Shown: positions 36,110 through 44,959 of the stretch, piece after piece | How positions within the stretch are numbered: position 1 is the stretch's first letter | Layout of the letters: each line of letters opens with the position of its first letter | Source: a bacterium | Lineage (GTDB): Bacteria > Acidobacteriota > Thermoanaerobaculia > Multivoradales > J023 | Direction of reading: 5' to 3' | Assembly: GCA_024226315.1 (NCBI GenBank) | Contig: JAAELT010000073.1 | Location: 1-47,072 of the forward strand | Length of the DNA: 47,072 nucleotides | Made by a program: the position numbers and the translations under genes | The notes under the pieces: generated by a model | Seen by the model: only the letters and a program-made list of their open reading frames with translations | What the model was told of the DNA's origin: nothing | The model's database searches: none

Positions 36110-39100
36110 ATGAGTCAGCTGATGCTAAGAAAGGCTCCGGTTGCAGAGTTTCGCGGTGCCGTCCCGAAAGTCTCGGGACAGCTCTCCGTTCGCCCGCGTC
36201 TCGCCCTCCCGGCCATCGCCGCCTTCCTTCTGAGCACAGGGCCGGCGATCGCGGAGCTCGACCCCGAGATCCTGCTGACGCAAGTCCGCGACGCCGCCCC
36301 CGATCTCGCGCATCCGCTCGACCCGTCCGGCCTACGGCTCGCCACCGGCGTCGCCACCCTCGACCTGGAGAGCGGGGTGCTGGTACCGGTGCGGACCGCG
36401 GACGGCCGCGCGGTGGAGATGCTGTTCGTCGGCCGCGGCCGCGCGCGGCTCGAGCCGCCGGACGAGATCGAGGCCGGGCAGCTGGAGCTCTTCACCGGCA
36501 GCTCGAGCATGGCGGAGAGCTTCAGCGAGGCTGTCTTCGTCATCGGGCGCGACGTGGCGTCCGACGCGTTGCTCGACCGGCCCGCCGCCGCGGCTGTGGA
36601 CGCCGAGATCCTGCGCCGGGCCGAGAAGCGGTACGCGGAGTGGAAGGAGAGTCCCGAACGGGGCACTCTGGGCGTCGACGCGGGCATCCTGCTCGACGCG
36701 CTCGGCGATCCCGTCTACGAGGACTACTTCGCGGGCTGGTTCCTGGGCGAGACGTTGGGACCGTTCCTGCTCGAGGTCGATCCCACCGCTCAGGAGCAGA
36801 TCAGTCTCGGCCAGTTCGTGCGCTTCGACGTCTCCCCGGGGGAGAAGGAGAGCATGACTCGCTTTCTCCACCGTCAGCAGAAGCGTGGCCGTTTGGTGGG
36901 TCTGGAGCTCGACGACATCGGCAGGTGGGACAATTGGATGTTGACCCCGCTGCGCTCCGCCGACGGCCAGCCGCGCCCCGGCTCGGTGGGCTTCGAACCG
37001 ACTCACTACCAGCTCGACGTCACCGTCGACCCGCGCACGGGTGGCCTGGTCAGCCGCTCGCGCGTCGAGGTGAGGACGCTGGCCAGCGGCCGGCGAATGG
37101 TCCGCTTCGAGCTGCACCGGGACCTCCAGATCGAGCACGTACGGGACGCCGGCGGCGAAGACCTGTTCTATCTGCGCCAGGACTCCGAGATGCGGGTGTT
37201 TCTGCCGCGCGCGCCCGCGCCCGGCGAGCAGTTGGTGCTCGACGTCGCGAGCCGGGGCAAGTTCCTGGAGCACGCCAGCGAGCAGGGCTGGGCGCTGCGG
37301 GACGCCCTCGGCTGGTACCCGCGCACCGGGGCCGACGAGCGCGCCACCTACGACGTGACCCTGCGCTGGCCCCGGCGCTTCGACCTGATCGCCAGCGGCC
37401 GCCGGCTCGAGGGTGGCGAGGACGGCGGCATGCAGTGGGAGCGGCGGGGCCTGGACGTGCCGGCGCTCGGGTTCAGCTTCGAGGTGGGCAGGTTCGAGAC
37501 CCAGAGCATGAACGTCGGCCACGTGCGGCTCAACGTGGCCATGGACCCGAGCACCCTCGAGCTGGCGCCCGAGGGAGCGCTGGGCGGGCTGATGTTCACC
37601 GTCGCCGATACCTTGCGCTTCTACGAGGGCGTCTTCGGGCCCTACCCGCTGGACGAGCTCACCGTCGTCACCGTGCCGCGCCAGTATTCCCAGGCGATGC
37701 TCGGATTCGTCACACTGTCGAGCCCGGTGATGGCCGACTGGGGAAGCTTCGGTCCGCTGCTGCGCGTCCAGGATCGGGGCTCGGTGGTGGCCCACGAGGT
37801 GGCCCATCAGTGGTGGGGGCACCTGGTCGGCTGGAGCAGTTACCGCGACCAGTGGATCTCCGAGGCGATGGCCAACTACGCCGCTCTGCTGTGGGCGCGC
37901 CACCGGGGTGAGCAACAGGCCGTCGGCCCGGTCACCGGTTGGCAGCAGGAGCTGACCGCCACGGTGGCGGACGGTCGCCCGCTCGAGTCGCTGGGGCCGC
38001 TGGTGTTGGGCGAGCGGTTGTTCTCCAGCCGCTCCCGAGATGCCTATCACGCCATCGTCTACCGCAAGGGCGCGCTGGTGCTCGAGATGCTGGCGCGCAA
38101 GTTCGGCGAGCAGGATTTCCTGCGAGCCCTGAGAACCCTGGTCGAGGCGGCCTCGGGACGGGTGATCTCCACCGCCGATTTTCTGTCCTTGCTCGAACGG
38201 ATCACGGCCACGGAGCTCGACGGCTTCGCGCGGCAGTTCATCTACGGCACCGGCCTGCCGGAGATCTACTACGACTACGGCTTCGAACCGTCGGCCGAGG
38301 GCAAGTGGCGGGTACGTATCGAAGCCCGGCAGGAGATGCCGTCGCGCACCCGTTATGCCGTGGTGCCGGCGGCCGACGGTCGGCTCGACGTGACACGCAG
38401 CCGGGTCGAGCAGCGGATCGACGTCGACCAATCGGAATTGGTCGTGCCGTTCCAGATCCTGCTGGCCCGGGATCCCGCGACGCCTGAGCCCACCGGCGGC
38501 CGGCCGACTCTGATCGGCCGCATGGTGATCTCGGGGCGCGACACCGAGCTCGAGCTCGAGATCGACCAGAAGCCGGCGAAGCTGTGGCTGGATCGCGACC
38601 GCGAGATCTTCGGCCGCTTCCTCGACCGCCGCCGGCATCCCAAGCGGATGCTGCTCCAGCAGGCCACGAAGCAGGCGGCGGCGGGCGAGCTTCCCGCGGC
38701 CGAGGAGTCTCTCCGTCGCGCCCTGGCGACACGTTCGCCGCTCGCCTCCACCGACTACCTGCTCGACGCCCACCTCTACCTGCAGCTGGCGACCGTCCAA
38801 GTCGACTCCGGGGCCGACGCCGACGCGTCCCTCTCCCTCGACTTCGCGCGCGAGGTCTTCGAGCAGGGCAGCCGCGAGCTGCCGCGTTCGGAGGCGAAGC
38901 GGTTCCGCAGCGCCTTCGAGGTGCTGGAAGCGCGGATGGAAGTCCGGCGCGGCGCCTACGAGCAGGCCTATCAGCGGCTGCGGGGCGGCGTCCTCGATCA
39001 GAACGACGTCACCTCCACGGAGGGCTACCTGCTGCTGGCGATCGCCGCCAAGGAGACTGGCCGGCGAGAGGAGCTTGCCGAGGCCATCGAGGTGGCGCGC

Positions 39101-39169
39101 CAGAGAGGTGCTGACGTCTCGCGGTTGCGCCTCGTGGAGAACGACGCCTTCGTGTCGAGCTCCCTCTAG
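36110..39169 (+). CDS. M1-type (gluzincin) aminopeptidase, secreted
   Basis: This is a 1019-residue protein. After a probable N-terminal signal (LALPAIAAFLLSTGPAIAE), an unfamiliar region spans about 50-290. An M1-like N-terminal beta domain follows (about 296-470, THYQLDVTVDPRTG). The catalytic domain has HEVAHQWWGH with zinc ligands His562, His566 and Glu585 (ISEAMANYAALLW). The usual GAMEN substrate motif is replaced by a stretch near SQAMLGFVTLSS, so specificity may differ. The last ~150 residues are helical and TPR-like (LPAAEESLRRALATRS). The start is uncertain (GTG 36098, ATG 36110 or ATG 36122). It is divergent from rarA and followed after one base by an S26-type peptidase gene. Confidence 0.85.
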   Translation: MSQLMLRKAPVAEFRGAVPKVSGQLSVRPRLALPAIAAFLLSTGPAIAELDPEILLTQVRDAAPDLAHPLDPSGLRLATGVATLDLESGVLVPVRTADGRAVEMLFVGRGRARLEPPDEIEAGQLELFTGSSSMAESFSEAVFVIGRDVASDALLDRPAAAAVDAEILRRAEKRYAEWKESPERGTLGVDAGILLDALGDPVYEDYFAGWFLGETLGPFLLEVDPTAQEQISLGQFVRFDVSPGEKESMTRFLHRQQKRGRLVGLELDDIGRWDNWMLTPLRSADGQPRPGSVGFEPTHYQLDVTVDPRTGGLVSRSRVEVRTLASGRRMVRFELHRDLQIEHVRDAGGEDLFYLRQDSEMRVFLPRAPAPGEQLVLDVASRGKFLEHASEQGWALRDALGWYPRTGADERATYDVTLRWPRRFDLIASGRRLEGGEDGGMQWERRGLDVPALGFSFEVGRFETQSMNVGHVRLNVAMDPSTLELAPEGALGGLMFTVADTLRFYEGVFGPYPLDELTVVTVPRQYSQAMLGFVTLSSPVMADWGSFGPLLRVQDRGSVVAHEVAHQWWGHLVGWSSYRDQWISEAMANYAALLWARHRGEQQAVGPVTGWQQELTATVADGRPLESLGPLVLGERLFSSRSRDAYHAIVYRKGALVLEMLARKFGEQDFLRALRTLVEAASGRVISTADFLSLLERITATELDGFARQFIYGTGLPEIYYDYGFEPSAEGKWRVRIEARQEMPSRTRYAVVPAADGRLDVTRSRVEQRIDVDQSELVVPFQILLARDPATPEPTGGRPTLIGRMVISGRDTELELEIDQKPAKLWLDRDREIFGRFLDRRRHPKRMLLQQATKQAAAGELPAAEESLRRALATRSPLASTDYLLDAHLYLQLATVQVDSGADADASLSLDFAREVFEQGSRELPRSEAKRFRSAFEVLEARMEVRRGAYEQAYQRLRGGVLDQNDVTSTEGYLLLAIAAKETGRREELAEAIEVARQRGADVSRLRLVENDAFVSSSL

Positions 39170-39500
39170 GATGACCTGCCAGGCCGAGGCGCTCTCCTCG
39201 CGGCCAGAGCCGCTGCTGCTTGAGCTGCTCGCCGAAGGCACCGCGGTCGAGATCCCGGTCACAGGTGCCAGCATGGCGCCCCTGATTCGCACCCACGACG
39301 TCCTCACCCTGGCCCCGCTCGAAGGCCGGCCCGTCGGCCGTGGCGACGTTGTGGCCTTCCTCCGCCCTGACGGTCGCCTGGTCGTTCACCGCGTAATCGC
39401 TAGGGCGTCCGGCCGCGTCCGCACCCGCGGTGACGCGGCGCCCGTGGCCGACGGCTGGACCGACACGGCGAGTCTCGTCGGCCGGGCGAGCAAAGTCGAA
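39020..39500 (+). repeat. Functional copy of a ~480-bp duplicated segment
   Basis: This segment spans the last ~50 codons of the aminopeptidase gene and the first ~110 of the S26-peptidase gene. It is repeated in degenerate form at 40361-40825. It is intact here. Confidence 0.85.
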
Positions 39501-39653
39501 CGGAACGGTCGACGTGTTCGCCTGGGCCTCGGGCTCGGGCGTCTCCTGATTGCCGTCCTGTCGCGTCTGGGGTTGCTCGCGCCGTTGCTGCGGCCCTGGC
39601 GCTGGATGACAGCCCGTCTCGGAGCTCGACGACATGTTGAGAAAGGATCGTAG
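39171..39653 (+). CDS. S24/S26 family signal-peptidase-like protein
   Basis: This 160-residue protein has the catalytic core of an S26 peptidase of the Ser-His (SipW/archaeal/ER) type. VTGASMAPLIRTHDVLTL carries the serine near residue 35; GDVVAF and RLVVHRVIA carry the histidine; RTRGDAAPVADG is the third conserved box. It lacks the N-terminal membrane anchor usual for signal peptidases. A hydrophobic segment near the C-terminus (LLIAVLSRLGLLAPLL) may attach it to the membrane instead. Such short forms are found beside modified-peptide or export genes. The ATG lies one base after the aminopeptidase stop, so the pair is coupled. Substrate is unknown. Confidence 0.75.
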   Translation: MTCQAEALSSRPEPLLLELLAEGTAVEIPVTGASMAPLIRTHDVLTLAPLEGRPVGRGDVVAFLRPDGRLVVHRVIARASGRVRTRGDAAPVADGWTDTASLVGRASKVERNGRRVRLGLGLGRLLIAVLSRLGLLAPLLRPWRWMTARLGARRHVEKGS

Positions 39654-39738
39654 CGGCCACGAGTTGCATCCAACCATGTGGGGCCCTCACGCGGCTGCTG
39701 TAGACTGTACCGGGAAGCAAACGGCGACCCCGAAGTGA

Positions 39739-40004
<266 letters not shown>

Positions 40005-40005
<1 letters not shown>

Positions 40006-40358
40006 TGAGGTTCAAGATCGACGAGAATCTGCCGGTCGATCTCGCGAAGTTGCTCCGAGAGAGCGGTCACGACGCGGAGACCGTCTACGACGAAGATCTG
40101 ATCGGTGCTCCGGACCCGGAGATCGTGGCGCTGTGCCAATCGGAAAACCGGGTCGTGGTCACCTTCGACCTGGACTTCTCCGACATCCGAGCCTATCCAC
40201 CCGCTGAGCATCAGGGACTGGTGGTGCTGCGACTGAAACGGCAAGACCGCGATCATGTCCTGAAAACCATGGAGCGCCTGCTCCCGCTTTTCGAAGAGGA
40301 GGAGATCGCGGGAAAGCTGTGGATCGTGGATGAGGAGCGGATCCGGATCCGCGAGTAG
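40005..40358 (+). CDS. DUF5615 PIN-like toxin
   Basis: This 117-residue protein has a DUF5615 (Mut7-C-related PIN-like) domain. RFKIDENLPVDLAKLLRESGHDA and VVVTFDLDFSDIRAYPP carry the acidic residues expected at the metal site (Asp in DENLP, Asp in DLDFSD). LVVLRLKRQ is the next strand. It is a predicted RNase toxin paired with the DUF433 antitoxin. The ATG at 40005 shares a base with the antitoxin stop; a GTG at 40002 would add one residue. The duplicated pseudogene segment begins three bases after its stop. Confidence 0.9.
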
Positions 40359-40360
40359 AG

Positions 40361-40825
40361 GAGGGCTATCTTCTGCTGGCCATCGCCGCCAAAGAGACTG
40401 ACCGGTGGAACGATCTCGAAGAGGCCATGGAGGTGGCGCGCCAGAGGGGGGGCCGACGTCTCGTCTCTGCGGTCCGCGGAGTACGACGCCTTCGCGTCGA
40501 GCTCTCTCTAGCATGATGACGAGTGAGGCCGAGGCGCTCGCCTCGCGGCCCGAGCCGCTGTTGCTCGAGCCACCTCGGTCGAGATCCCGGTCACCGGCGC
40601 CAGCATGGCGCCCCTGATCCGCGCCCACGACATCCTGACCCTGGCCCCGCTCGGCGGCGGGCGCGTACGCTGCGGCGACGTTGTGCTCTTCCTCCGTCCC
40701 CGATGGCTGCCTGGTCGTCTACCGCGTGATCGCCGCGTACGCACCCGCGGCGACGCGGCCTCCACAGACTGACGGCTGGGTCGACACGGAGAACCTCGTC
40801 GGTCGGGCCAGCAAGGTAGAGCCCA
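40361..40825 (+). pseudogene. Degenerate copy of aminopeptidase tail plus S26 peptidase
   Basis: This repeats 39020-39500 with many substitutions. The aminopeptidase tail (EGYLLLAIAAKETDRW...) is frameshifted by an extra G in a seven-G run near 40446-40452. The peptidase part starts ATGATGACGAGTGAGGCC, keeps ASRPEPLLLE, then loses 13 bases and shifts frame before the serine box. Another single-base insertion follows near 40700. The catalytic histidine codon CAC has become TAC. No C-terminal part of the peptidase follows. It is a dead duplicate. Confidence 0.85.
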
Positions 40826-40844
40826 TGGAAGGACCCAATGGTCA

Positions 40845-41030
40845 GTGAGCGCTCCGTCTGAGTCGTGGGTGAAGCCGGGATCCTTCTCCAACTGCTTGCG
40901 CCAGCGCTGCCGCATGTCCGGGTGGATACTGAGACCTTTCGCCGCCTGGACGATGCCGACGCCGCCGTCGATGACCAGTCGCACCGCCTCGATTCTGAAT
41001 TCGCGTGTGATATCGTTTTCGTATGGCGCC
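40845..41030 (-). mobile_element. IS3-family orfA (transposase helix-turn-helix) remnant
   Basis: The minus strand encodes YENDITREFRIEAVRLVIDG, then GVGIVQAAKGLSIHPDM and RQRWRKQLEKDPGFTHDSDGA, the N-terminal HTH of an IS3/IS911-type orfA. There is no complete orfA, no orfB, and no clear terminal repeats. The expected start reads ATA. It is a fragment marking past insertion at the left edge of the acquired island. Confidence 0.7.
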
Positions 41031-41173
41031 CCTCAGGACAACAATCCCTTCGCCCATTATCGGGTTTAGCTTGTGTCCACGGAGCCCGGGCAAGATCATC
41101 CACCAAGTCGGGGAAATGTCGCTCCCTTTCGAGGCGTGTAAGTGGTAGGCTCTCCATCAGAGGCCAACCAACA

Positions 41174-42592
41174 GTGAATCTCGACCGCTACCTTCTCTGT
41201 GACCGGCTGAGAACCTCTACTCTACCGGGTCGCTCACGCTCAACGGAGGTTCTTAGCGACTACTCCAGGATCGTAGCTAGTTCGGCGTTTAGGCGGCTTC
41301 AAACGAAGGCCCAGGTGTTCTCCTTGGAGCACAACGCTTCGGTCAGGACTCGCTTGACCCATACGCTAGAAGTCTCGATGTTCGGCGAACTCATCGCCGA
41401 TGGGATCTTCTCGAGACTGGAAGACGAAGATCTCGTAACGCCTGAGCTTCGTTTTCCCTTCTCAAAAACCATCCAAAACGCGTGTCTACTTCACGATATC
41501 GGCAATCCCCCGTTTGGCCACCTTGGAGAGTACGCTATACGCAAATGGTTCAAGAGGAATCAGGATGTCTTGGGTCCGACATGGTCGGATTTCGGTGTAC
41601 CGACGCGCGAAGTCTCCGCTCATCGGGCTAGCTTTCTCCGATTCGATGGTAACGCACAAGGATTTCGGATCGTAACGCGGCTCCAGTGGTTGGTCGATGA
41701 CTATGGTTTGAACCTCACTTGCGGTCTGCTCGGTTCATACATCAAGTACTTGACTTGCCACGACGAAAGCGAGCCCGTACCTCCTTTTCGGAAGAAACTC
41801 GGATTTTTTGAGGCTGAGCGGCCACGAGTTCTTGATGTCTGGAATAGGATCGGCCTCACGACGAGCGACCGCCTTCCGACTCAGCGGCACCCCTTGGTGT
41901 TTGTGATGGAAGCGGCAGACGACATTGCCTATTGCCTAAGCGACATCGAGGATGCGCTCAAGAAGCGTGTCGTCTCGGAAGGAGAGGTGAGGAGAGACCT
42001 TTCAGAGACCCTGCTTCGCCACTGGCCTGACAGCGTCAAGGTACCAGCAAACGCCAGGCGTGGCGCACGCTTTCTCCTCTTCAGGTTCTCGTTTACTCGC
42101 TGGTTGGTACAGCGAGCGGTCGCGATCTTCTGTGGCAATAGTGACTCGCTTTCTGACGGCAGTTTCGCGAAACCTTTGCTGGACTGCGACCAAGAGGCGC
42201 GAATGGCGCTGGATAAGTTGAAGGGGTTTACGCGGAGGCGCATATTCATTGCGCCGGAAGCCGTAGATATCGAATTGAGTGGAGCTCGCGTTGTAGAAGG
42301 CTTGTTGGATGCGTTTCGGGACCTGCTCCGCCTCGACCCCGACGCATTTCAGAACGTTCTTGACTCGATCGAGAGTGGTGGTAGGAGAGATTGGGAGATT
42401 GAAACAAGGTTAGCCGCCCTGCTGCCCACGAAGCAGATCCTGACGTATAGGGCTCTTGTCTCGGAGAAATCAAGACTAGAGCCAGTATGGAGAACGCACC
42501 TAATCCTCGACTACATCTCGGGAATGACTGACGGTCACTCACTCAAGGTTTTCCAGATGCTCCGGGGTATCCAAGTTGGAGTGTCGCGTTGA
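41174..42592 (+). CDS. dgt: dGTP triphosphohydrolase (E. coli Dgt type), probable anti-phage
   Basis: This 472-residue HD-domain protein aligns along its length with E. coli dGTPase. Conserved pieces are SDYSRIVASSAFRRLQTKAQ, VRTRLTHTLEVS (His63), NACLLHDIGNPPFGHLGE (His107, Asp108, Glu119), FDGNAQGFRIV, MEAADDIAYCLSDIEDA (Asp249/250) and DYISGMTDGHSLKVF near the end. It cleaves dGTP to deoxyguanosine and triphosphate. Relatives of this long type can be anti-phage enzymes that deplete dGTP on infection. I chose the GTG at 41174 because conserved sequence starts there and upstream codons run into the IS3 remnant; it has no clear ribosome site. Its stop overlaps the next gene (TTGA). Confidence 0.9.
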   Translation: MNLDRYLLCDRLRTSTLPGRSRSTEVLSDYSRIVASSAFRRLQTKAQVFSLEHNASVRTRLTHTLEVSMFGELIADGIFSRLEDEDLVTPELRFPFSKTIQNACLLHDIGNPPFGHLGEYAIRKWFKRNQDVLGPTWSDFGVPTREVSAHRASFLRFDGNAQGFRIVTRLQWLVDDYGLNLTCGLLGSYIKYLTCHDESEPVPPFRKKLGFFEAERPRVLDVWNRIGLTTSDRLPTQRHPLVFVMEAADDIAYCLSDIEDALKKRVVSEGEVRRDLSETLLRHWPDSVKVPANARRGARFLLFRFSFTRWLVQRAVAIFCGNSDSLSDGSFAKPLLDCDQEARMALDKLKGFTRRRIFIAPEAVDIELSGARVVEGLLDAFRDLLRLDPDAFQNVLDSIESGGRRDWEIETRLAALLPTKQILTYRALVSEKSRLEPVWRTHLILDYISGMTDGHSLKVFQMLRGIQVGVSR

Positions 42593-43176
42593 CCGACCTG
42601 GCCGGGCACCCGATCGAGTCTGTAGAGCGCCTCGCAGCGGAGAAGCCTGGCATCAGAGCGTTCGAGCTTGGCGTCTATATTTATTCCCCGCAAAAGGTGA
42701 AGGACAACCGACGGGTGGTAGTTGTCCAGGCGAAGCGGCTTCGGGAGGAGTATTGTAGGCTGTTGGAGTGCCTGAAGCCAGGAGAAGAAATTGCCTTTCA
42801 GTCACGGGTGTACTTGGGCGAGGAGCGAAGGGGCACGGTCCGTCACGTGCCACTTGTGGATTTCGCCTGCAAGCCAGAGGATGAGCGTGTCGTATCTGCG
42901 GTCGGTGCCTGCAACGAACTAGGCATTGGAAGAATGTCCCTGTACGCGTCAGGTCGTTCTCTGCATGGCTACGCAGAGAGTCTGGTCACCGAGCGGGAGT
43001 GGGCGAGGCTGCTTGGCCGCCTTCTGCTCGAGAATCGTCGACACGATGATGAAGTGATCGACAGTCGGTGGGTGGGACATCGCTTGTTGGCTGGCTACGG
43101 CGCTCTTCGTTGGTCAAATAGCAGTGGCATGTACGCGGCGACGCCGACACGCTTTCGGCTTGCCGAAGAGGAGTGA
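42589..43176 (+). CDS. Single-domain AEP/primase-like protein
   Basis: This 195-residue protein starts at a TTG that overlaps the dGTPase stop by 4 bp, so the two are coupled. I do not recognise it with certainty. It has a pattern reminiscent of archaeo-eukaryotic primases: HVPLVDFA (Asp91, only one acid where primases have DxD), SGRSLHGY (Ser121, His126; the 'sxH' box), then WARLLGRLLLENRR and VIDSRWVGHRLLAGYGALRWS (Asp158, Arg160, His164). If the fold is right, the second acid of motif I is missing and it may bind nucleotides or primers without polymerising. Its role beside a dGTPase is probably regulatory or sensing. It could equally be an unrelated small domain. Confidence 0.55.
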   Translation: MTDLAGHPIESVERLAAEKPGIRAFELGVYIYSPQKVKDNRRVVVVQAKRLREEYCRLLECLKPGEEIAFQSRVYLGEERRGTVRHVPLVDFACKPEDERVVSAVGACNELGIGRMSLYASGRSLHGYAESLVTEREWARLLGRLLLENRRHDDEVIDSRWVGHRLLAGYGALRWSNSSGMYAATPTRFRLAEEE

Positions 43177-43214
43177 TCTGTCGATAGGCTGTGCTGGGTA
43201 GTAGATTCGACTAA

Positions 43215-44903
43215 CTAAGGGAGGGCAGAGGCTTCTCTGTAGAATAAATCAATAATGCTTTTTTCGGGCATTGGCGGCGTGTAAAGCTTGTGATAAGCTT
43301 GGCCGATTATCCCTGAGAATCGCTCTATTCGGAGCGTCTCGTGTCGGCTGCCTGCTTGAAGCGTCTGCGGGATAGCGATATCATAGTATTCGTCAATATA
43401 GACGATTCGCGCTACACCTAGTTGATAGGCTTTCTTGGCGCATAGCGTACATGTGCTGGCCGTCGTATAAAGGGTGGAATCGAGGAGAGCCGTCGTGACG
43501 TTTCTCGACGCTTGGAACAAGGCGTTCTCCTCGGCGTGCAATGCTCTCGTGTACTCGGCGGCCTTTGCCTCCCTCAATATGCCATATTGTGTGCGGAAAC
43601 AAAACGGTTCACGTTGTTGCGGCAAACTTTGAATTTTCGCCATGAACTCTTGGCGACGCTCGAAGCTGCTGAAGACTTCGGGTGTGGCATCGTTGCCCAG
43701 TTCTTCGCACGTTCGCAGAGCACAGGGTACTTGTCCTTTTGGCGGGTCGTTCCAGCCGACGCCGATCACCCTGCGTTCCTTGTCTATTACGATCGCACCA
43801 ACTTGGCGAGAGATGCAGCCAGAGCCTAGGCGTACAGTCATCGCGAGCTGCATACAGCGTTCGTCCTGGGTGGGTGTGACGCAGCCGGGGCGCTGTGCCA
43901 GCGCTATCATCTTGATTACTCCGAAACGTAGATGCTCAAAACCACGTGATTCGGACTCTTGATTGTAGATAAACATGTCCGCTTTGGTGAGGCATTCGTC
44001 AAGATCCTGGGACGTGATGTGCTCGCGGAGGCTCTGGCCCTTGGAGAAGACTTCGGCCTTTTCTCTTTTTTCGATCTTCTTTCGAGACTCAAGGTCTAAT
44101 TTCCTGAGTAGGGTCGTTTCTCGGGTAACCCCATCTCTTAGAATGGCAATAAGATAGAACTTGCTGTAGTGGCGCCTTAGAAACTCCACCTCGAAAGGGT
44201 TCTTGATTGCGTCTATGACAAAGTTGCGCTGTTGGTGGACTTGCTCGTAAGCTTGGATGAGCTGGCTCATCGCTCGCGGGAGCACAAAAATCTGAGTGGG
44301 ATCGATCTTCGGAGGCTTGTTGGGATCGATGGCCTTCCCAAAGCGACGGATCTGGTCGCCAAGATCTTGGAGGAGTTCGATAAAGTCGCCGAGTTCCTTC
44401 TTTCCGTACTTCTCTTTGAAGTGCGTGTAGATGCGTTTGCTGGCCTCATATGCTTCGATCAGCTCGGTAGCCTGAGCGAGAGTGAGTGAGCGCTGCGTCG
44501 GGGTGAAGTGTTTGAGGCCGACAAGGGACTCCTCTTCATCGTCGAGCTTGCCTTGTATTCCCTTATTCCTGGGGTCTTTGGGAATCGATCCGTTAAGGAG
44601 AGCGCGGAGGAAGAACGCGAAGATGATCTTGGAAATCTCGATCGATACGAAAGCGTGCCAATCGGTGCTCTCCCACCGATAGCGGAGTCTTTTGTACACA
44701 CGCTCGTCCATTCGGGTGATCTGGCGGGATTTGCGAGCGGTATGAATAGCTTTGTAGCCCGGAAGGTCAGGCTTGATCTCAGCACGGAGAATCTCCTTGG
44801 TCGTACTGCTGCCGACGCCCGTGAAACCAGTGAGGCCGAGCACGAAGGGCTCGGTGGAGCTGTCGTACAGAGCCTTGATATAGTCTTGAGCTGGCGTGTT
44901 CAT
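43215..44903 (-). CDS. Anti-phage dCTP deaminase (P-loop plus CDA domain)
   Basis: This 562-residue two-domain protein has an N-terminal P-loop kinase-like region (FVLGLTGFTGVGSSTT, loop at 26-34; a long helical middle to about 330). A C-terminal cytidine/deoxycytidylate deaminase domain follows, with zinc and catalytic residues His456-Ala-Glu458 (RALHAEENAL) and Cys485-x2-Cys488 (ASTCTLCAKKA). Length and architecture match the defensive dCTP deaminases, which convert dCTP to dUTP-type products upon phage infection and so starve replication. The ATG at 44903 has CGGAGG eight bases upstream; the in-frame ATG at 44948 lacks one. It is the last gene of a minus-strand unit and convergent with the dGTPase unit. 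Confidence 0.85.
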   Translation of the reverse strand: MNTPAQDYIKALYDSSTEPFVLGLTGFTGVGSSTTKEILRAEIKPDLPGYKAIHTARKSRQITRMDERVYKRLRYRWESTDWHAFVSIEISKIIFAFFLRALLNGSIPKDPRNKGIQGKLDDEEESLVGLKHFTPTQRSLTLAQATELIEAYEASKRIYTHFKEKYGKKELGDFIELLQDLGDQIRRFGKAIDPNKPPKIDPTQIFVLPRAMSQLIQAYEQVHQQRNFVIDAIKNPFEVEFLRRHYSKFYLIAILRDGVTRETTLLRKLDLESRKKIEKREKAEVFSKGQSLREHITSQDLDECLTKADMFIYNQESESRGFEHLRFGVIKMIALAQRPGCVTPTQDERCMQLAMTVRLGSGCISRQVGAIVIDKERRVIGVGWNDPPKGQVPCALRTCEELGNDATPEVFSSFERRQEFMAKIQSLPQQREPFCFRTQYGILREAKAAEYTRALHAEENALFQASRNVTTALLDSTLYTTASTCTLCAKKAYQLGVARIVYIDEYYDIAIPQTLQAGSRHETLRIERFSGIIGQAYHKLYTPPMPEKSIIDLFYREASALP

Positions 44904-44959
44904 TTGGCGAACCTCCGAAGAATGTTTGGTAAGTGAGCCGTTGGCCATCAGTGGGCGAT

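Noticed and set aside
40591..41157. A minus-strand frame starting MESLPLTRLERERHFPDLVD
   Set aside because: It runs out of frame through the IS3 remnant and the pseudogene. The first 40 residues are not recognisable, so there is no support for a gene.
40865..41173. N-terminal extension of the dGTPase by 103 codons
   Set aside because: The extension is the reverse strand of the IS3 remnant and shows no Dgt similarity; homology begins at NLDRYLL after the GTG at 41174.
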